A stretch of 23,992 nucleotides of DNA from Chitinilyticum litopenaei DSM 21440 (GCF_000428145.1 NZ_ATZJ01000051.1:1-23992), one strand, 5' to 3'. Positions 7,361 through 16,268 are shown, counted from the first letter of the stretch. Numbers and translations are program-made. The notes: generated by a model not told the origin, from the letters alone.

Positions 7361-8455
7361 ATGGCAACCCTTGAACGCATCCAGGCCGCACTGGCCGACC
7401 TTATCGATCCCCATACCGGACGCAGCTTCAGCAGCGCCAAATGCTTCCGGAACATCCAGCTGTCCGGCTCCGGCGTCAGCCTTGATCTGGTACTGCCCTA
7501 TCCGGCGCAAAGCCGGCATGCGGAACTGGCGGAACTGGTGCGCGCCCGCCTAGAGAACGCCGAGGCAGGCCTCTCGCCCATCGAAGTGCGCGTCAGCACG
7601 CAAATCGTCGCGCATGCGGTGCAGCGCGGCGTGCCGCTGCTCTCCGGCGTGAAGAACGTGATCGCGGTCGCCAGCGGCAAGGGCGGCGTCGGCAAATCGA
7701 CCACCGCCGTGAATCTGGCGCTGGCGCTCGCTGCGGAAGGCGCGCGCGTTGGCCTGCTCGACGCGGACATCTACGGCCCCTCGCAACCGACCATGCTGGG
7801 CGTACCCGACGCGCATCCGGAATCGCCGGACGGCAAGCACCTGCAGCCGATCACCGCGCACGGCATCCAGGTGATGTCGATCGGCTTCCTGATCGACACC
7901 GAGCAACCGATGGTCTGGCGCGGCCCCATGGTCACGCAGGCGCTGATGCAGCTGCTGAACGACACGCACTGGGACAATGTTGATTACCTGGTCATCGACC
8001 TGCCGCCGGGCACCGGCGACATCCAGCTGACGCTGAGCCAGAAGGTGCCGGTGACCGGCGCGGTGATCGTCACCACGCCGCAGGACATCGCACTGCTCGA
8101 CGCGCGCAAGGGGCTGAAGATGTTCGAGAAGGTCGGCGTGCCGATTCTCGGCATCGTGGAAAACATGAGCATGCACATCTGCTCGAATTGCGGTCATGCC
8201 GAGCCGATTTTCGGCGAAGGCGGCGGCGCGGCGATGTGCGCGGATTACGGCACCGAGCTGCTGGGCCAGCTGCCGCTCGAGCTGTCGATCCGGCTGAACG
8301 CCGACGGCGGCCATCCGTCCGTCGTCGCCGAGCCCGATGGCCGCGCGGCTGGCATCTACAAGGACATCGCGCGCAAGCTCGCGATCAAGGTGGCCGAAAA
8401 GGCGCAGGATTTCTCCAGCCGCTTCCCGAAGATCGTCATCAAGAAAGACGCCTGA
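7361..8455 (+). CDS. apbC: iron-sulfur cluster carrier protein ApbC/Mrp
   Basis: This 364-residue P-loop ATPase binds and hands over Fe-S clusters. An N-terminal MIP18/DUF59 domain (about 5-80) precedes the Mrp/NBP35 ATPase. Visible are the deviant Walker A SGKGGVGKST (105-114), LLDADIYGPSQPTMLG, the DYLVIDLPPGTGD Walker B segment, and the cluster-binding CSNC pair C274/C277. The latter is followed by GHAEPIFGEGGG, the diagnostic Mrp signature. The ATG at 7361 follows a CCGGAG site by 5-6 bases and gives normal family length. The gene is divergent from the kinase and 75 bases before recR, with a palindromic repeat between. Confidence 0.95.
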   Translation: MATLERIQAALADLIDPHTGRSFSSAKCFRNIQLSGSGVSLDLVLPYPAQSRHAELAELVRARLENAEAGLSPIEVRVSTQIVAHAVQRGVPLLSGVKNVIAVASGKGGVGKSTTAVNLALALAAEGARVGLLDADIYGPSQPTMLGVPDAHPESPDGKHLQPITAHGIQVMSIGFLIDTEQPMVWRGPMVTQALMQLLNDTHWDNVDYLVIDLPPGTGDIQLTLSQKVPVTGAVIVTTPQDIALLDARKGLKMFEKVGVPILGIVENMSMHICSNCGHAEPIFGEGGGAAMCADYGTELLGQLPLELSIRLNADGGHPSVVAEPDGRAAGIYKDIARKLAIKVAEKAQDFSSRFPKIVIKKDA

Positions 8456-8479
8456 TCGCCCCTACCCGGCACCCCAACA

Positions 8480-8512
8480 GGCTGCAGCCTTTTTGTTATC
8501 GAGGCTGCAGCC
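8480..8512. repeat. palindromic repeat, copy 3
   Basis: Two 11-base complementary arms (8480-8490 and 8502-8512), each containing the self-complementary GGCTGCAGCC, flank an 11-base loop with a T5 run beginning at the stem's edge. An outer GTAT (minus strand) resembles copies 1 and 2. It lies between apbC and recR, ending 18 bases before the recR ATG, so it could affect recR translation when transcribed from apbC. Confidence 0.7.
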
Positions 8513-8530
8513 AGATACACAGAGCAAACA

Positions 8531-9130
8531 ATGTCCACTCCGCCGTCGCTGCAAAACCTGATCAATGCGCTGAAAGTGCTGCCCGGCGTCGGCCCGAAAT
8601 CCGCGCAGCGCATGGCCTTTCATCTGGTGCAGCGTGACCCGGCCGGCGCCGTGCAGCTGGCGCAGGCCATCATCGATGCGCAGGGGCGCCTGCAGCATTG
8701 CAAGCTGTGCAACACCTTTTGCGAAACCGAGCTGTGCGACATCTGCCAGGACGAGCAGCGCCACCACGGCCAGCTCTGCGTGGTGGAAATGCCGACCGAT
8801 CTGTGGTCGATCGAAGCGACGCGCGCTTACGAGGGCTTGTATTTCGTGCTGATGGGCCGCTTGAGCCCGCTCGACGGCATCGGTGTGGACGACATCGCGC
8901 TCAAGCCGCTGCTGGCACGCGCGCTGGATGGCGAGGTAAGCGAGGTGATTCTGGCGACCAATTTCACCACCGAGGGCGAAGCCACCGCCTATTACCTGTC
9001 CGAATTGCTGCGCGCCCGCGGCTTGCGCGTAAGCCGCATCGCCCGCGGCCTGCCGGTGGGCGGCGAGCTGGAACACGCCGATCCGGCGACGCTGGCGCAG
9101 GCACTGATCGAGCGCCGTCACAGCGAATAG
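8531..9130 (+). CDS. recR: recombination mediator protein RecR
   Basis: This 199-residue protein is the usual RecR length. It has an N-terminal helix-hairpin-helix (LINALKVLPGVGPKSAQRMAF), a C4 zinc finger with C57, C60, C69 and C72, and a Toprim domain (about 80-175) with VVEMPTDLWSIE and LATNFTTEGEATAYYL, then the C-terminal ARGLPVGGELEHAD. RecR acts with RecF/RecO to load RecA at gapped DNA. It is usually next to dnaX and ybaB; here it follows apbC instead. Confidence 0.96.
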   Translation: MSTPPSLQNLINALKVLPGVGPKSAQRMAFHLVQRDPAGAVQLAQAIIDAQGRLQHCKLCNTFCETELCDICQDEQRHHGQLCVVEMPTDLWSIEATRAYEGLYFVLMGRLSPLDGIGVDDIALKPLLARALDGEVSEVILATNFTTEGEATAYYLSELLRARGLRVSRIARGLPVGGELEHADPATLAQALIERRHSE

Positions 9131-9146
9131 GCAGCCCCACTCCACT

Positions 9147-9205
9147 AGGTATACGAGCGTAACCTAATGCGGGTAATGGCTGCAGCCCTATCCAGCCATG
9201 GGTAT
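9147..9205. repeat. palindromic repeat, diverged copy 4 (two small hairpins)
   Basis: Read on the minus strand this contains ATAGGGCTGCAGCCATTACCC, aligning with the second half of copies 1 and 2 but in the opposite orientation. It can form one hairpin with ATGGCTG/CAGCCAT arms (9176-9182, 9193-9199) and another with AGGT...ACCT arms (9147-9165). The call as a family member is weaker than for copies 1-3. Confidence 0.45.
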
Positions 9206-9212
9206 CAAGAAT

Positions 9213-9257
9213 GCAGCCAGCAAAAAACCCGCCGAGGCGGGTTTTTTTGCTGGCTGC
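9213..9257. terminator. extended bidirectional terminator, recR / YccA-like gene
   Basis: The core stem AAAAAACCCGCC / GGCGGGTTTTTTT is extended by GCAGCCAGC / GCTGGCTGC, giving about 21 paired bases with one unpaired T and a tiny loop. A-run and T-run flank the GC core, so it works for both the recR transcript (plus) and the convergent membrane-protein gene (minus). Confidence 0.92.
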
Positions 9258-9275
9258 GAGCCCCGGGGCAGGCGC

Positions 9276-9953
9276 TCAGTCACGCTCGCCGGTAAAGGCC
9301 ATCAGCAGGTGCAGCAGGCTGGTGAACAGGTTGTAGATGTTCAGGTACAGACCCAGCGTCGCGCTGACGTAGTTGGTTTCGCCGCCGTTCACGATATTGC
9401 TCACGTCATACAGGATGTAGAGCGAGAAGATCAGCACGCAGGCCGCCGAAATGGCCAGCGACAGCGCCGGAATGGCGAAGAAGACATTGGCGATCGCGGC
9501 CAGGATCACCATCACCAGACCGATGAACAGGAACTTGCCCAGGAAGCTGAAATCCTTCTTGGTCACGGTGGCAATCGCGGCCAGCGTGAAGAAGATCGCA
9601 GCCGTACCCACGGCGGCCGTGCCGATCAGCTGGGCGCCATTGCTGAAACTCAGCGCCACTTGCAGGATTTGCGACAACCAGAAGCCCATGAAACCGGTGA
9701 AGGCCAGCAGCAGGAACACGCCGAGCGGGCTGTTCTTGGTCTTTTCAATGGCGTAGAAACTGCCAAAGGCTACGCCGAAGAACACCAGCATGCCGACCCA
9801 GCCGGACATGCGGAACTCCAGGTTGATGCCGAGCACCGCACCGATGGCGGTCGGAATCATGGTCAGCGCCAGCATGGCGTAAGTGTTGCGCAGAACCTTG
9901 TTGCGGTCGGCCGCAAGCGCTTGCGGCGCATACGAGGCGGGATTGAATTGCAT
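9276..9953 (-). CDS. Bax inhibitor-1 / YccA family membrane protein
   Basis: This is a 225-residue integral inner-membrane protein with about seven hydrophobic segments (for example ML VFFGVAFGSFY, GVFLLLAFTGFMGFWL, AAIFFTLAAIATV, LSLAISAACVLIFSLYILYDVSNI). The C-terminal acidic YDVSNIVNGGETNYVSATLGLYLNIYNLF is the family signature, with the conserved Asp proposed to gate ion leak. E. coli YccA modulates the FtsH protease; that role is only inferred here. The ATG at 9953 is set by a strong AAGGAGA site (9961-9967) 7 bases upstream; the frame runs open to 10076, but the extra part would overlap the tldD stop. The 109-base gap to tldD suggests its own promoter or a distal operon position. Confidence 0.93.
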   Translation of the reverse strand: MQFNPASYAPQALAADRNKVLRNTYAMLALTMIPTAIGAVLGINLEFRMSGWVGMLVFFGVAFGSFYAIEKTKNSPLGVFLLLAFTGFMGFWLSQILQVALSFSNGAQLIGTAAVGTAAIFFTLAAIATVTKKDFSFLGKFLFIGLVMVILAAIANVFFAIPALSLAISAACVLIFSLYILYDVSNIVNGGETNYVSATLGLYLNIYNLFTSLLHLLMAFTGERD

Positions 9954-10062
9954 GGCGTTATCTCCTTGAGAAGTTGGCGAATCAGGCGCTCGCTTCGTGG
10001 CTAAGATGCCGGCAAAGCGGAAAAGTTGCAAGTCGCGGAACGAAAATTGCTGAATCAATGTG

Positions 10063-11499
10063 TCAGACTGTGCCACCCACTGTCAGGCCACCGTCAACCC
10101 GCAGCGTAGGCTGACCCACGCCCACCGGCACGCTCTGGCCCTCCTTGCCACAGGTGCCCACGCCCGGATCCAGCGCCATGTCGTTGCCGATCATCGAGAC
10201 GCGGGTGAGCACGTCCGGGCCGTTGCCGATCAGCGTCGCGCCCTTCACCGGGTATTGCAGCTTGCCGTCTTCGACCCACCAGGCTTCGGCGGCGTCAAAC
10301 ACAAACTTGCCGCTGGTAATGTCGACCTGGCCACCGCCAAAATTCGCGGCATACAGCCCGCGCTCGACCGAGGCGATGATCTCCTGCGGGTCATGCTGGC
10401 CGGCTTCCATCAGCGTATTGGTCATGCGCGGCATCGGCAGGTGCGCATAGGATTCGCGGCGACCATTGCCGGTCGGCGCCATGCCCATCAGCCGCGAATT
10501 CAGGTCGTCCTGCAGATAGCCCTTGAGAATGCCGTCCTCGATCAGCACGGTGCGCTGGGTGGGATTGCCCTCGTCGTCGATATTCAGCGAGCCGCGCCGA
10601 TCGGCCAGCGTGCCGTCATCCACCACGGTAATGCCCTTGGCCGCCACGCGCTCGCCGATGCGCCCGGAAAACGCCGAGCTGCCCTTGCGGTTGAAGTCGC
10701 CCTCCAGGCCATGGCCGATGGCCTCGTGCAGCAAAATGCCCGGCCAGCCGTTGCCGAGCACCACGGTCATCTCGCCGGCCGGCGCGGGGCGAGCCTGCAG
10801 ATTCAGCACCGCCTGGGCGATGGCTTTCTGCGCATAGTCCAGCAATACCTCATCGGTGAAATAGGCAAAGTCAAAGCGCCCGCCACCACCACTGCTGCCC
10901 TGCTCGCGACGACCGTTTTCCTCAAGAATCACGCGCAGCGACACGCGCACCAGCGGGCGCACGTCGGCAGCGCGCACACCGTCGTGGCGGGCGATGTAAA
11001 TCAACTCATGCTCGCCGGCGAGACTCGCCATCACCTGCACAACGCGGGAGTCGAGACTGCGCGCCATGCTTTCCAGCCGCTCCAGCAGCGCCACCTTGGC
11101 GGCGGAATCCAGGCTGGCAATCGGATCGTCGACGGCGTAGAGATTGCGCCCGGCCACGTTACGCAGCAGCGCCGCCGTGCCCTGCCCGCCCTGGCGAGCA
11201 ATGGCGCGCGTGGCTTCTGCAGCCTGCAGCAGGGCCGCGAGGCCAATGTCGTCCGAATAGGCGAACGCGGTCTTCTCGCCGGCAACGGCGCGCACACCGA
11301 CGCCCTGGTCGATATTGAAGCTGCCCGACTTGACGATGCCTTCATCGAGGCTCCAGGCCTCGCTGCGCGAATACTGGAAATACAGGTCGGCATAATCGAC
11401 TTCATGCTGGCGCATGGCCGCGAACACCTGTTCCAGGCGCTCGTCATCCAGACCGAAAGGGGTCAGCAAGGCAGTACGGGCAAGATCGAGTCGATTCAT
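10063..11499 (-). CDS. tldD: metalloprotease TldD
   Basis: This 478-residue peptidase (E. coli TldD 481) works with TldE/PmbA to degrade unfolded peptides and to trim leader peptides of modified natural products such as microcin B17. The zinc-binding motif LLHEAIGHGLEGDFNRKG is intact (H258, E259, H263), and the C-terminal VGTCGKEGQSVPVGVGQPTLRV carries the conserved Cys ligand. No tldE/pmbA is in the window, so the partner must lie elsewhere. The start MNRLDLARTALL matches family length; an upstream ATG at 11532 would add 11 residues and cannot be excluded. It is the last gene of the yhdP-nit-tldD cluster, 51 bases after nit. Confidence 0.95.
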   Translation of the reverse strand: MNRLDLARTALLTPFGLDDERLEQVFAAMRQHEVDYADLYFQYSRSEAWSLDEGIVKSGSFNIDQGVGVRAVAGEKTAFAYSDDIGLAALLQAAEATRAIARQGGQGTAALLRNVAGRNLYAVDDPIASLDSAAKVALLERLESMARSLDSRVVQVMASLAGEHELIYIARHDGVRAADVRPLVRVSLRVILEENGRREQGSSGGGGRFDFAYFTDEVLLDYAQKAIAQAVLNLQARPAPAGEMTVVLGNGWPGILLHEAIGHGLEGDFNRKGSSAFSGRIGERVAAKGITVVDDGTLADRRGSLNIDDEGNPTQRTVLIEDGILKGYLQDDLNSRLMGMAPTGNGRRESYAHLPMPRMTNTLMEAGQHDPQEIIASVERGLYAANFGGGQVDITSGKFVFDAAEAWWVEDGKLQYPVKGATLIGNGPDVLTRVSMIGNDMALDPGVGTCGKEGQSVPVGVGQPTLRVDGGLTVGGTV

Positions 11500-11550
11500 C
11501 GGGACATCCGGGCCGGCGGGAAAAACCGCCATTAAACCACACTTCGCCGC

Positions 11551-12360
11551 TCACAGACGCCGATGCGCCAGCGCCGGCAGCACGCGGCGCGTGCGCTCCA
11601 GCTGGCTGGCCTTCAGCTCGGCCAGCGCCACGCCCTCGCCGTGCGGCAGGACGTCGAGAATCTGCCCCCAGGGATCGATCAGCATGCTGTGGCCGAAGGT
11701 TTCCCGCCCGGTCGGATGCACACCGCCCTGGCCGCTGGCGATTACGAAACACTGGTTTTCGATGGCGCGCGCGCGCAGCAGGATTTCCCAGTGCGCCCGA
11801 CCGGTGGTCGCGGTAAAGGCGGCCGGCAGCGCCCAGAGATCGGCCTCCTGCAGGCGGAAGAGCTCGGGGAAACGCAGGTCGTAGCAGATGGCGACCCCGA
11901 GCCGCCCAAGCGGTGTATCGATGATCAGTGGCGCAGCACCCGGCGCGATGGTATCGGCCTCGCAGTAGCGCTCGCTGCCGTTTTCAAAACCGAAGAGGTG
12001 CAGTTTGTCATAACGGCCGGCGCACTGGCCGTCGGGCTGAAAGACCAGACAGCTATTGAATGCCTTGCCGGGGATCTCGCTGGCCAGCGGGATCGTGCCG
12101 GCCACCAGCCAGATCCCCTCGGCACGCGCGGCATCCGCCAGAAAGTTCTGCAGGGGGCCATCGCCAAAGTGCTCGGCATGCGCCAGCTTGTCGGTATCGC
12201 GCGCGCCCATGATGGCGAAGTACTCGGGCAAGACCGCCAGCCGGGCGCCGCGCTGCGCTGCTTCGGCAAGCAGGCGCCGGGCGCTGGCCAGGTTTTGCGC
12301 CACGTCGGGCGTGGAAACCATCTGGATGGCGGCGGCGTTCAGGGTCTGGAACTGGCTCAT
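11551..12360 (-). CDS. nitrilase-family amidohydrolase (Nit1-like; possible deaminated-glutathione amidase)
   Basis: This 269-residue cytosolic enzyme has the full Glu-Lys-Cys triad: E46 in VLPEYFA, K119 in RYDKLHLF and C159 in GVAICYDLRFPELFR. The Nit1/NitB branch, to which the surrounding residues point (KLHLFGFENGSERY, AFTATTGRAHWEILLRARAIENQC), repairs deaminated glutathione; that substrate is inference. Two starts compete. The ATG at 12360 has GAGGAG close upstream and gives the family N-terminus. The ATG at 12387 overlaps the yhdP stop in an ATGA arrangement, which would add 9 residues and suggest translational coupling. Either way nit is in one operon with yhdP and tldD. Confidence 0.9.
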   Translation of the reverse strand: MSQFQTLNAAAIQMVSTPDVAQNLASARRLLAEAAQRGARLAVLPEYFAIMGARDTDKLAHAEHFGDGPLQNFLADAARAEGIWLVAGTIPLASEIPGKAFNSCLVFQPDGQCAGRYDKLHLFGFENGSERYCEADTIAPGAAPLIIDTPLGRLGVAICYDLRFPELFRLQEADLWALPAAFTATTGRAHWEILLRARAIENQCFVIASGQGGVHPTGRETFGHSMLIDPWGQILDVLPHGEGVALAELKASQLERTRRVLPALAHRRL

Positions 12361-12383
12361 GCGCTCCTCGCGGATGTCAGGTG

Positions 12384-15300
12384 TCATTTGCCGGCGGTCT
12401 CGGAGGCGCTGCGCACGCCGGGCAGGCTCAGGCGTTCGATGCGCCGGATTTGCGGATCGGCCATGCTGCCGCTGATGCTGTATTCCATCGTCGCCAGCTG
12501 GCCAAAGGGGTCGTTCAGCGCCTTGCCCAGGGCAAAGGTCGCCAGCCCGGCCAGCGGATTGACCGCAGTGGCGGCCAGGGCAACGGCGTCGCCGATCTTG
12601 GGCGTGATCTTGACGCGCAGATTCTGCGTGGCGGCCACCAGATTGGCTTCGCCATTGAAGCGGATGTCGGCCGCCGGGCTGTCGATCAGCAGATTGCCGG
12701 TGCGCGCGATGCCACGATCGATCTGCGCATCGCCGCTGATGCGGTCGAACTCCATGCCCTCGTTGACCACGTCGTTGAAATCCAGGCGCACGCGCCGCGA
12801 CAGCGACTGCAGGCTCAGGATGGAGAGCAGCCGCAGCGCATTGCCGCCATCGACCTTCGCAAAACGCCCGGCCTCCATATCAAGGCGCAGTTTGCCCTGC
12901 AGCGAGGGGAAATCGGGAATCGCCGCCTCCCCCTGCCAGCTCAGCTCCCCGGAAAACTTGCCGGGAGCGCGATACATGCTGTTCGGATAGCCCAGCCGCG
13001 TCAGCAACTTGCCGAGGTCCGGCGTTTGCAGGCTGAACTTGCCGCTGCTGTGTGGCTGGCGCTCGTGCGGCAGCCATTGCCCGCTCATGCGGAACTCGCC
13101 ATCGGGATTGCTCAGCAGCAATTCCTCGACCTGCCAGCCCATGGCCAGCGGCTTGGCGGTCACGGCCAGCTGGCCCAGCGCCAGCCCCTTGTAGCTGAAC
13201 TGGGCGATCTGCAGCTCCAGTTGCGACCAGCGTTGCAGCGCCGTACTGCCGGCGGGCGGGCGCGCAGGCTGGGCGGCATTGCCATTCGCAAGGCTCGCGC
13301 GCAAAGGGGGGGCCAGCGGCAGGGCCAGACGCTCCAGCCTGGCCTGCAGCGGGCGCCCCGGCCCGCCGGAAATGAGTTGCCCGCTCAGGGCCTTGCTGCC
13401 GAGCTTGAGCAGCCAGCCCTGCCCCAGATCGGCAAAGCCGAGCCGGACATCGTTCAGTTGCTGCCCCCAGCCGCTCAGCCGCCCGAAGGCCAGATCGGCG
13501 CCCTGGATGGCGATGGGTGCAGCCGCCTTGCCGCCCGTAGCGCCAGCCCCTTGCTGCTGAGCCCAGGCCAGCCAGTCTTCCAGCTGCAGCTCGGGCCAGC
13601 CGCCCCCCAGGTAAAGCCCCGGCTTTGTGGCGGGTATCGGCATGGAACCAAGTGCGATGGCGGCCTGCAGGGGCATACCTACTGGTTTTTTGACTTCCAG
13701 CTGCAGCAGTTGCCGCAAGCCCAGATTGAAGGTGTCGCCGCGCTCATTGCCGCTGACGCGCAATTGCAGGGGCAAATTGCTGCCTGGTGCCTTGGCAAGC
13801 GGCGCCGGCAGATCGATTTGCACGCCGCGCAGCGGGCTTTGCAGCTGCAGGTCGAACTGTCCGTCACGCGTGAGCAGCGAGCCCTGATAGCGCAGCGGCC
13901 CGCTCATCAGCGCCGGCAGCTGGTAATGCTGCAGCACGGCCTGCATCTGCGCCTCGCCATGCAGCGCGAACTGCATGCCGCCCTTGCCGTCGCTGGCGCC
14001 GCTGAGCGCCAGCTTGCCGCCCAGCAGCTGCGCCTCGGCGCGCTCCAGGCGGAATTGCTCGTCGGTGAACAGCAGCCGGCCCTGCGCCTGCAGCAGCGCC
14101 GGCAGTTGCTCGCCCACTTCCAGCTGGCTGGCGGCAAAATCAAAGCGTCCGCTGACACGACTGGTCTCGGGCGCATACAGCGGCAGCTGCAAATGCAATT
14201 GCAGGCGCCCTTCCCCCTGGGCCCGCAAGCCATCGGGGACCAGCTCCGCTTCTTCCTTCAACGGCGTCGTGCCGAGAAAACGCAGGTATTCGCCGATGGG
14301 GCCGGCCGCATCGCCCTGCACGTCCAGCACCGGCGCATCGACGCCCAGATCGGGCACCTCGGCGACCACGCCGCGCAAGCCGACACCCAGCAGACGCGCC
14401 TGATCCGCCTCAATGCGCATGCCCGGCCCGGCAAACAGCAGGCGACCATGGATGTTCTGGATGGCCGGCCAGCCGGGAGCGTAAGCCAGCGTCACCTCGG
14501 CCGCATCGGCGCTGATGCGGAATTCGCCGGGCAGCTTGGGGCCGTAGGGGAAGGTAGCGAGTTCGCCATGCCAGCGCACCCGGCCATTGCGGGCCTGCCC
14601 GCTCTTGAGCGCCGCACGCAGCCAGGCCAGCGTTTCGTCGCCGACGGCGCGGGGCAGCCAGGCATAGGCGCGGTTGGCGGCCAGCCGGCTGATTTCGCCA
14701 TCCAGCGCCATGCTGCCCAGGCCCTGGCCGGGCCAGCGATACTGGCCATTGAGCGACATGGCCAAGTCGGTACTGGCCAGCTGCAGCGCGGGAAACGCCA
14801 GCCGCCAGCCCTTGTCCTCGCGTCGCCATTCCAGACGGCTGCGCAGGGTGGTCAGCTGCAGGGGTTCGACAAACTGTTCGGGGTAATTGAGCCGCAAGCC
14901 ATCGCTGGACAGGCGCGCCTTGCCATGGGTTTCATCAAGCTCCAGCTCGCCGGAAAGGCCGCTAAGCTCGGGCAGCACGCCGGGCCAGCGCAGGCCCAGG
15001 CCGGAAAACTCCAACTGACCCTGCCAGTCGCGGGCCGCGCGCCAGTCACCCGACCAGCCCAGCTCGGCCTCGGCGATGCGTCCGTCCAGCTGCACACCAG
15101 CGAGCGCCAGCTGCTGTTCCCGCGCGAGCAGCGGCAGCAGCGCCGGCAGGCCGGCCAGATGCCAGCCCCTGGCCTGCAGGGCGTGACGCTGGCCATTGCG
15201 CTGGTAAGCCAGGCTGCAGTTCTCGCACAGCGCACCGCTGTCGGTGCGCAACTGCCGGGCATCCAGAGTCAGCTTGTCGCCCTTGCTGCCCCGCCGCCAG

Positions 15301-16268
15301 GCCAGTTCACCATCAAACACCGGCAGATTGAGTGCTTGCTCGTCCAGGCGAAACTGCACGTCGCGCAGCGCCAGCCGGGCATCCAGCGCATCCAGCTGCG
15401 CCGCGCTGAAATCGAAACCCACTTGCAAATGCCCGCGCCCGCTGCGCAGATGTTCGCGGCTGCGAAACAGCGACAGCCATTCGCCTACCAGCGCCAGATC
15501 GGTATCGGGAATCTGCAGGCGCAGCCGGCCTGACCAGTCGGCCAGCAGTTCGGGATCGCTGCCCTGCAGCGAGCCGCTCAGCGTGGCGCGCCCGCCCATG
15601 CCGGCCGGCAGGTTCATGCCGAGTTCGACATCGCGAAAGGCCAGAATACGGCTGGTGCGGAAATCGACATGGCTGAGCACCAGTTCGCGCGCCGGGCTCT
15701 GCGTTTGATCGATCACGCGCACCCGGCCATCGTGGATGGCCAGCCCGCCCTGGTCCAGCAGCCAGCGCAGCACGCGCCCCTGATCGGCGCTGGCGTCGCC
15801 ACTGTCGAGCGCGCTGCCGCCAATCAGCCAGCGCCGCCGAGCGTCGCGCAAGAGCAGCAAATCAGGCCCGTTCAGGCTGATGCGGCTGAACTGCACTTCG
15901 CCCAGCGGCAGGCGCCACCAGGCAAGGCTGCCGCGCATTTCGTCGAAATCCAGCAGGGGCTGGCCCTGCGCTCCGCGCAATACGACGCCCTGCACCAGCA
16001 ACTCGGGCCGCAGGCCGTCCCAGCCGGCCACCAGGCGCTGCGCGGAAAACTGCACGCCGGCCTGCGCGCTGATGCGTGCAGCCAGCCAGGGGCGGTACTG
16101 GTCGATGCGCGGGATCACGACGAACTGCCAGGCCAGCCCCAGGAGCAGCAGCAGGCTGCCAGCGGCAAGCAGCAAACGCCACAGCCAGCGCAGGGTGATG
16201 CGGTGCAGGCCGGCGGTCCACTGTCCAAGACGGGACCGGATCCGCGCCGGCTCTAGAGAAAAGCGCAT
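12384..16268 (-). CDS. yhdP: YhdP, AsmA-like inner-membrane phospholipid transport protein
   Basis: This is a 1294-residue protein (E. coli YhdP 1266). One N-terminal transmembrane helix (about residues 28-50, LLLAAGSLLLLLGLAWQFVV) anchors a very long periplasmic region of repeating beta-rich segments (DUF3971 and AsmA-like C-terminal region, e.g. GKLRLDMEAGRF, LLSILSLQSLSRRVRLDFND, NLLIDSPAADIRFNGEANL). YhdP, TamB and YdbH bridge inner and outer membrane and carry phospholipids outward. The frame is open to 16466; MRFSLEPARIRSRLG at 16268 was chosen because the added N-terminal stretch has no membrane or family features, though no clear ribosome site is seen. It is the first gene of the yhdP-nit-tldD cluster and divergent from glnE. 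Confidence 0.93.
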   Translation of the reverse strand: MRFSLEPARIRSRLGQWTAGLHRITLRWLWRLLLAAGSLLLLLGLAWQFVVIPRIDQYRPWLAARISAQAGVQFSAQRLVAGWDGLRPELLVQGVVLRGAQGQPLLDFDEMRGSLAWWRLPLGEVQFSRISLNGPDLLLLRDARRRWLIGGSALDSGDASADQGRVLRWLLDQGGLAIHDGRVRVIDQTQSPARELVLSHVDFRTSRILAFRDVELGMNLPAGMGGRATLSGSLQGSDPELLADWSGRLRLQIPDTDLALVGEWLSLFRSREHLRSGRGHLQVGFDFSAAQLDALDARLALRDVQFRLDEQALNLPVFDGELAWRRGSKGDKLTLDARQLRTDSGALCENCSLAYQRNGQRHALQARGWHLAGLPALLPLLAREQQLALAGVQLDGRIAEAELGWSGDWRAARDWQGQLEFSGLGLRWPGVLPELSGLSGELELDETHGKARLSSDGLRLNYPEQFVEPLQLTTLRSRLEWRREDKGWRLAFPALQLASTDLAMSLNGQYRWPGQGLGSMALDGEISRLAANRAYAWLPRAVGDETLAWLRAALKSGQARNGRVRWHGELATFPYGPKLPGEFRISADAAEVTLAYAPGWPAIQNIHGRLLFAGPGMRIEADQARLLGVGLRGVVAEVPDLGVDAPVLDVQGDAAGPIGEYLRFLGTTPLKEEAELVPDGLRAQGEGRLQLHLQLPLYAPETSRVSGRFDFAASQLEVGEQLPALLQAQGRLLFTDEQFRLERAEAQLLGGKLALSGASDGKGGMQFALHGEAQMQAVLQHYQLPALMSGPLRYQGSLLTRDGQFDLQLQSPLRGVQIDLPAPLAKAPGSNLPLQLRVSGNERGDTFNLGLRQLLQLEVKKPVGMPLQAAIALGSMPIPATKPGLYLGGGWPELQLEDWLAWAQQQGAGATGGKAAAPIAIQGADLAFGRLSGWGQQLNDVRLGFADLGQGWLLKLGSKALSGQLISGGPGRPLQARLERLALPLAPPLRASLANGNAAQPARPPAGSTALQRWSQLELQIAQFSYKGLALGQLAVTAKPLAMGWQVEELLLSNPDGEFRMSGQWLPHERQPHSSGKFSLQTPDLGKLLTRLGYPNSMYRAPGKFSGELSWQGEAAIPDFPSLQGKLRLDMEAGRFAKVDGGNALRLLSILSLQSLSRRVRLDFNDVVNEGMEFDRISGDAQIDRGIARTGNLLIDSPAADIRFNGEANLVAATQNLRVKITPKIGDAVALAATAVNPLAGLATFALGKALNDPFGQLATMEYSISGSMADPQIRRIERLSLPGVRSASETAGK

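Noticed and set aside
2346..9205. Short repeated palindromes considered as a CRISPR array
   Set aside because: The copies are separated by whole genes, are not regularly spaced, and no cas gene is present.
10060..11535. 491-codon plus-strand frame opposite tldD, and similar frames opposite the kinase gene (4929-6164, 6321-7553)
   Set aside because: His/Arg/Gln-rich composition, no recognisable motifs, no ribosome sites, and they coincide with well-supported genes on the other strand.
10063..12360. tldD and nit considered as part of a modified-peptide (RiPP) biosynthesis cluster
   Set aside because: No precursor peptide, cyclodehydratase, radical SAM or exporter gene is nearby. The yhdP-nit-tldD order is an ordinary proteobacterial housekeeping arrangement.
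12381..15533. Very long open frame (1050 codons) on the plus strand, opposite yhdP
   Set aside because: Its product is low-complexity Gln/Ala/Arg-rich with no motif. It is the antisense shadow of yhdP, whose minus-strand reading has family features over its whole length.
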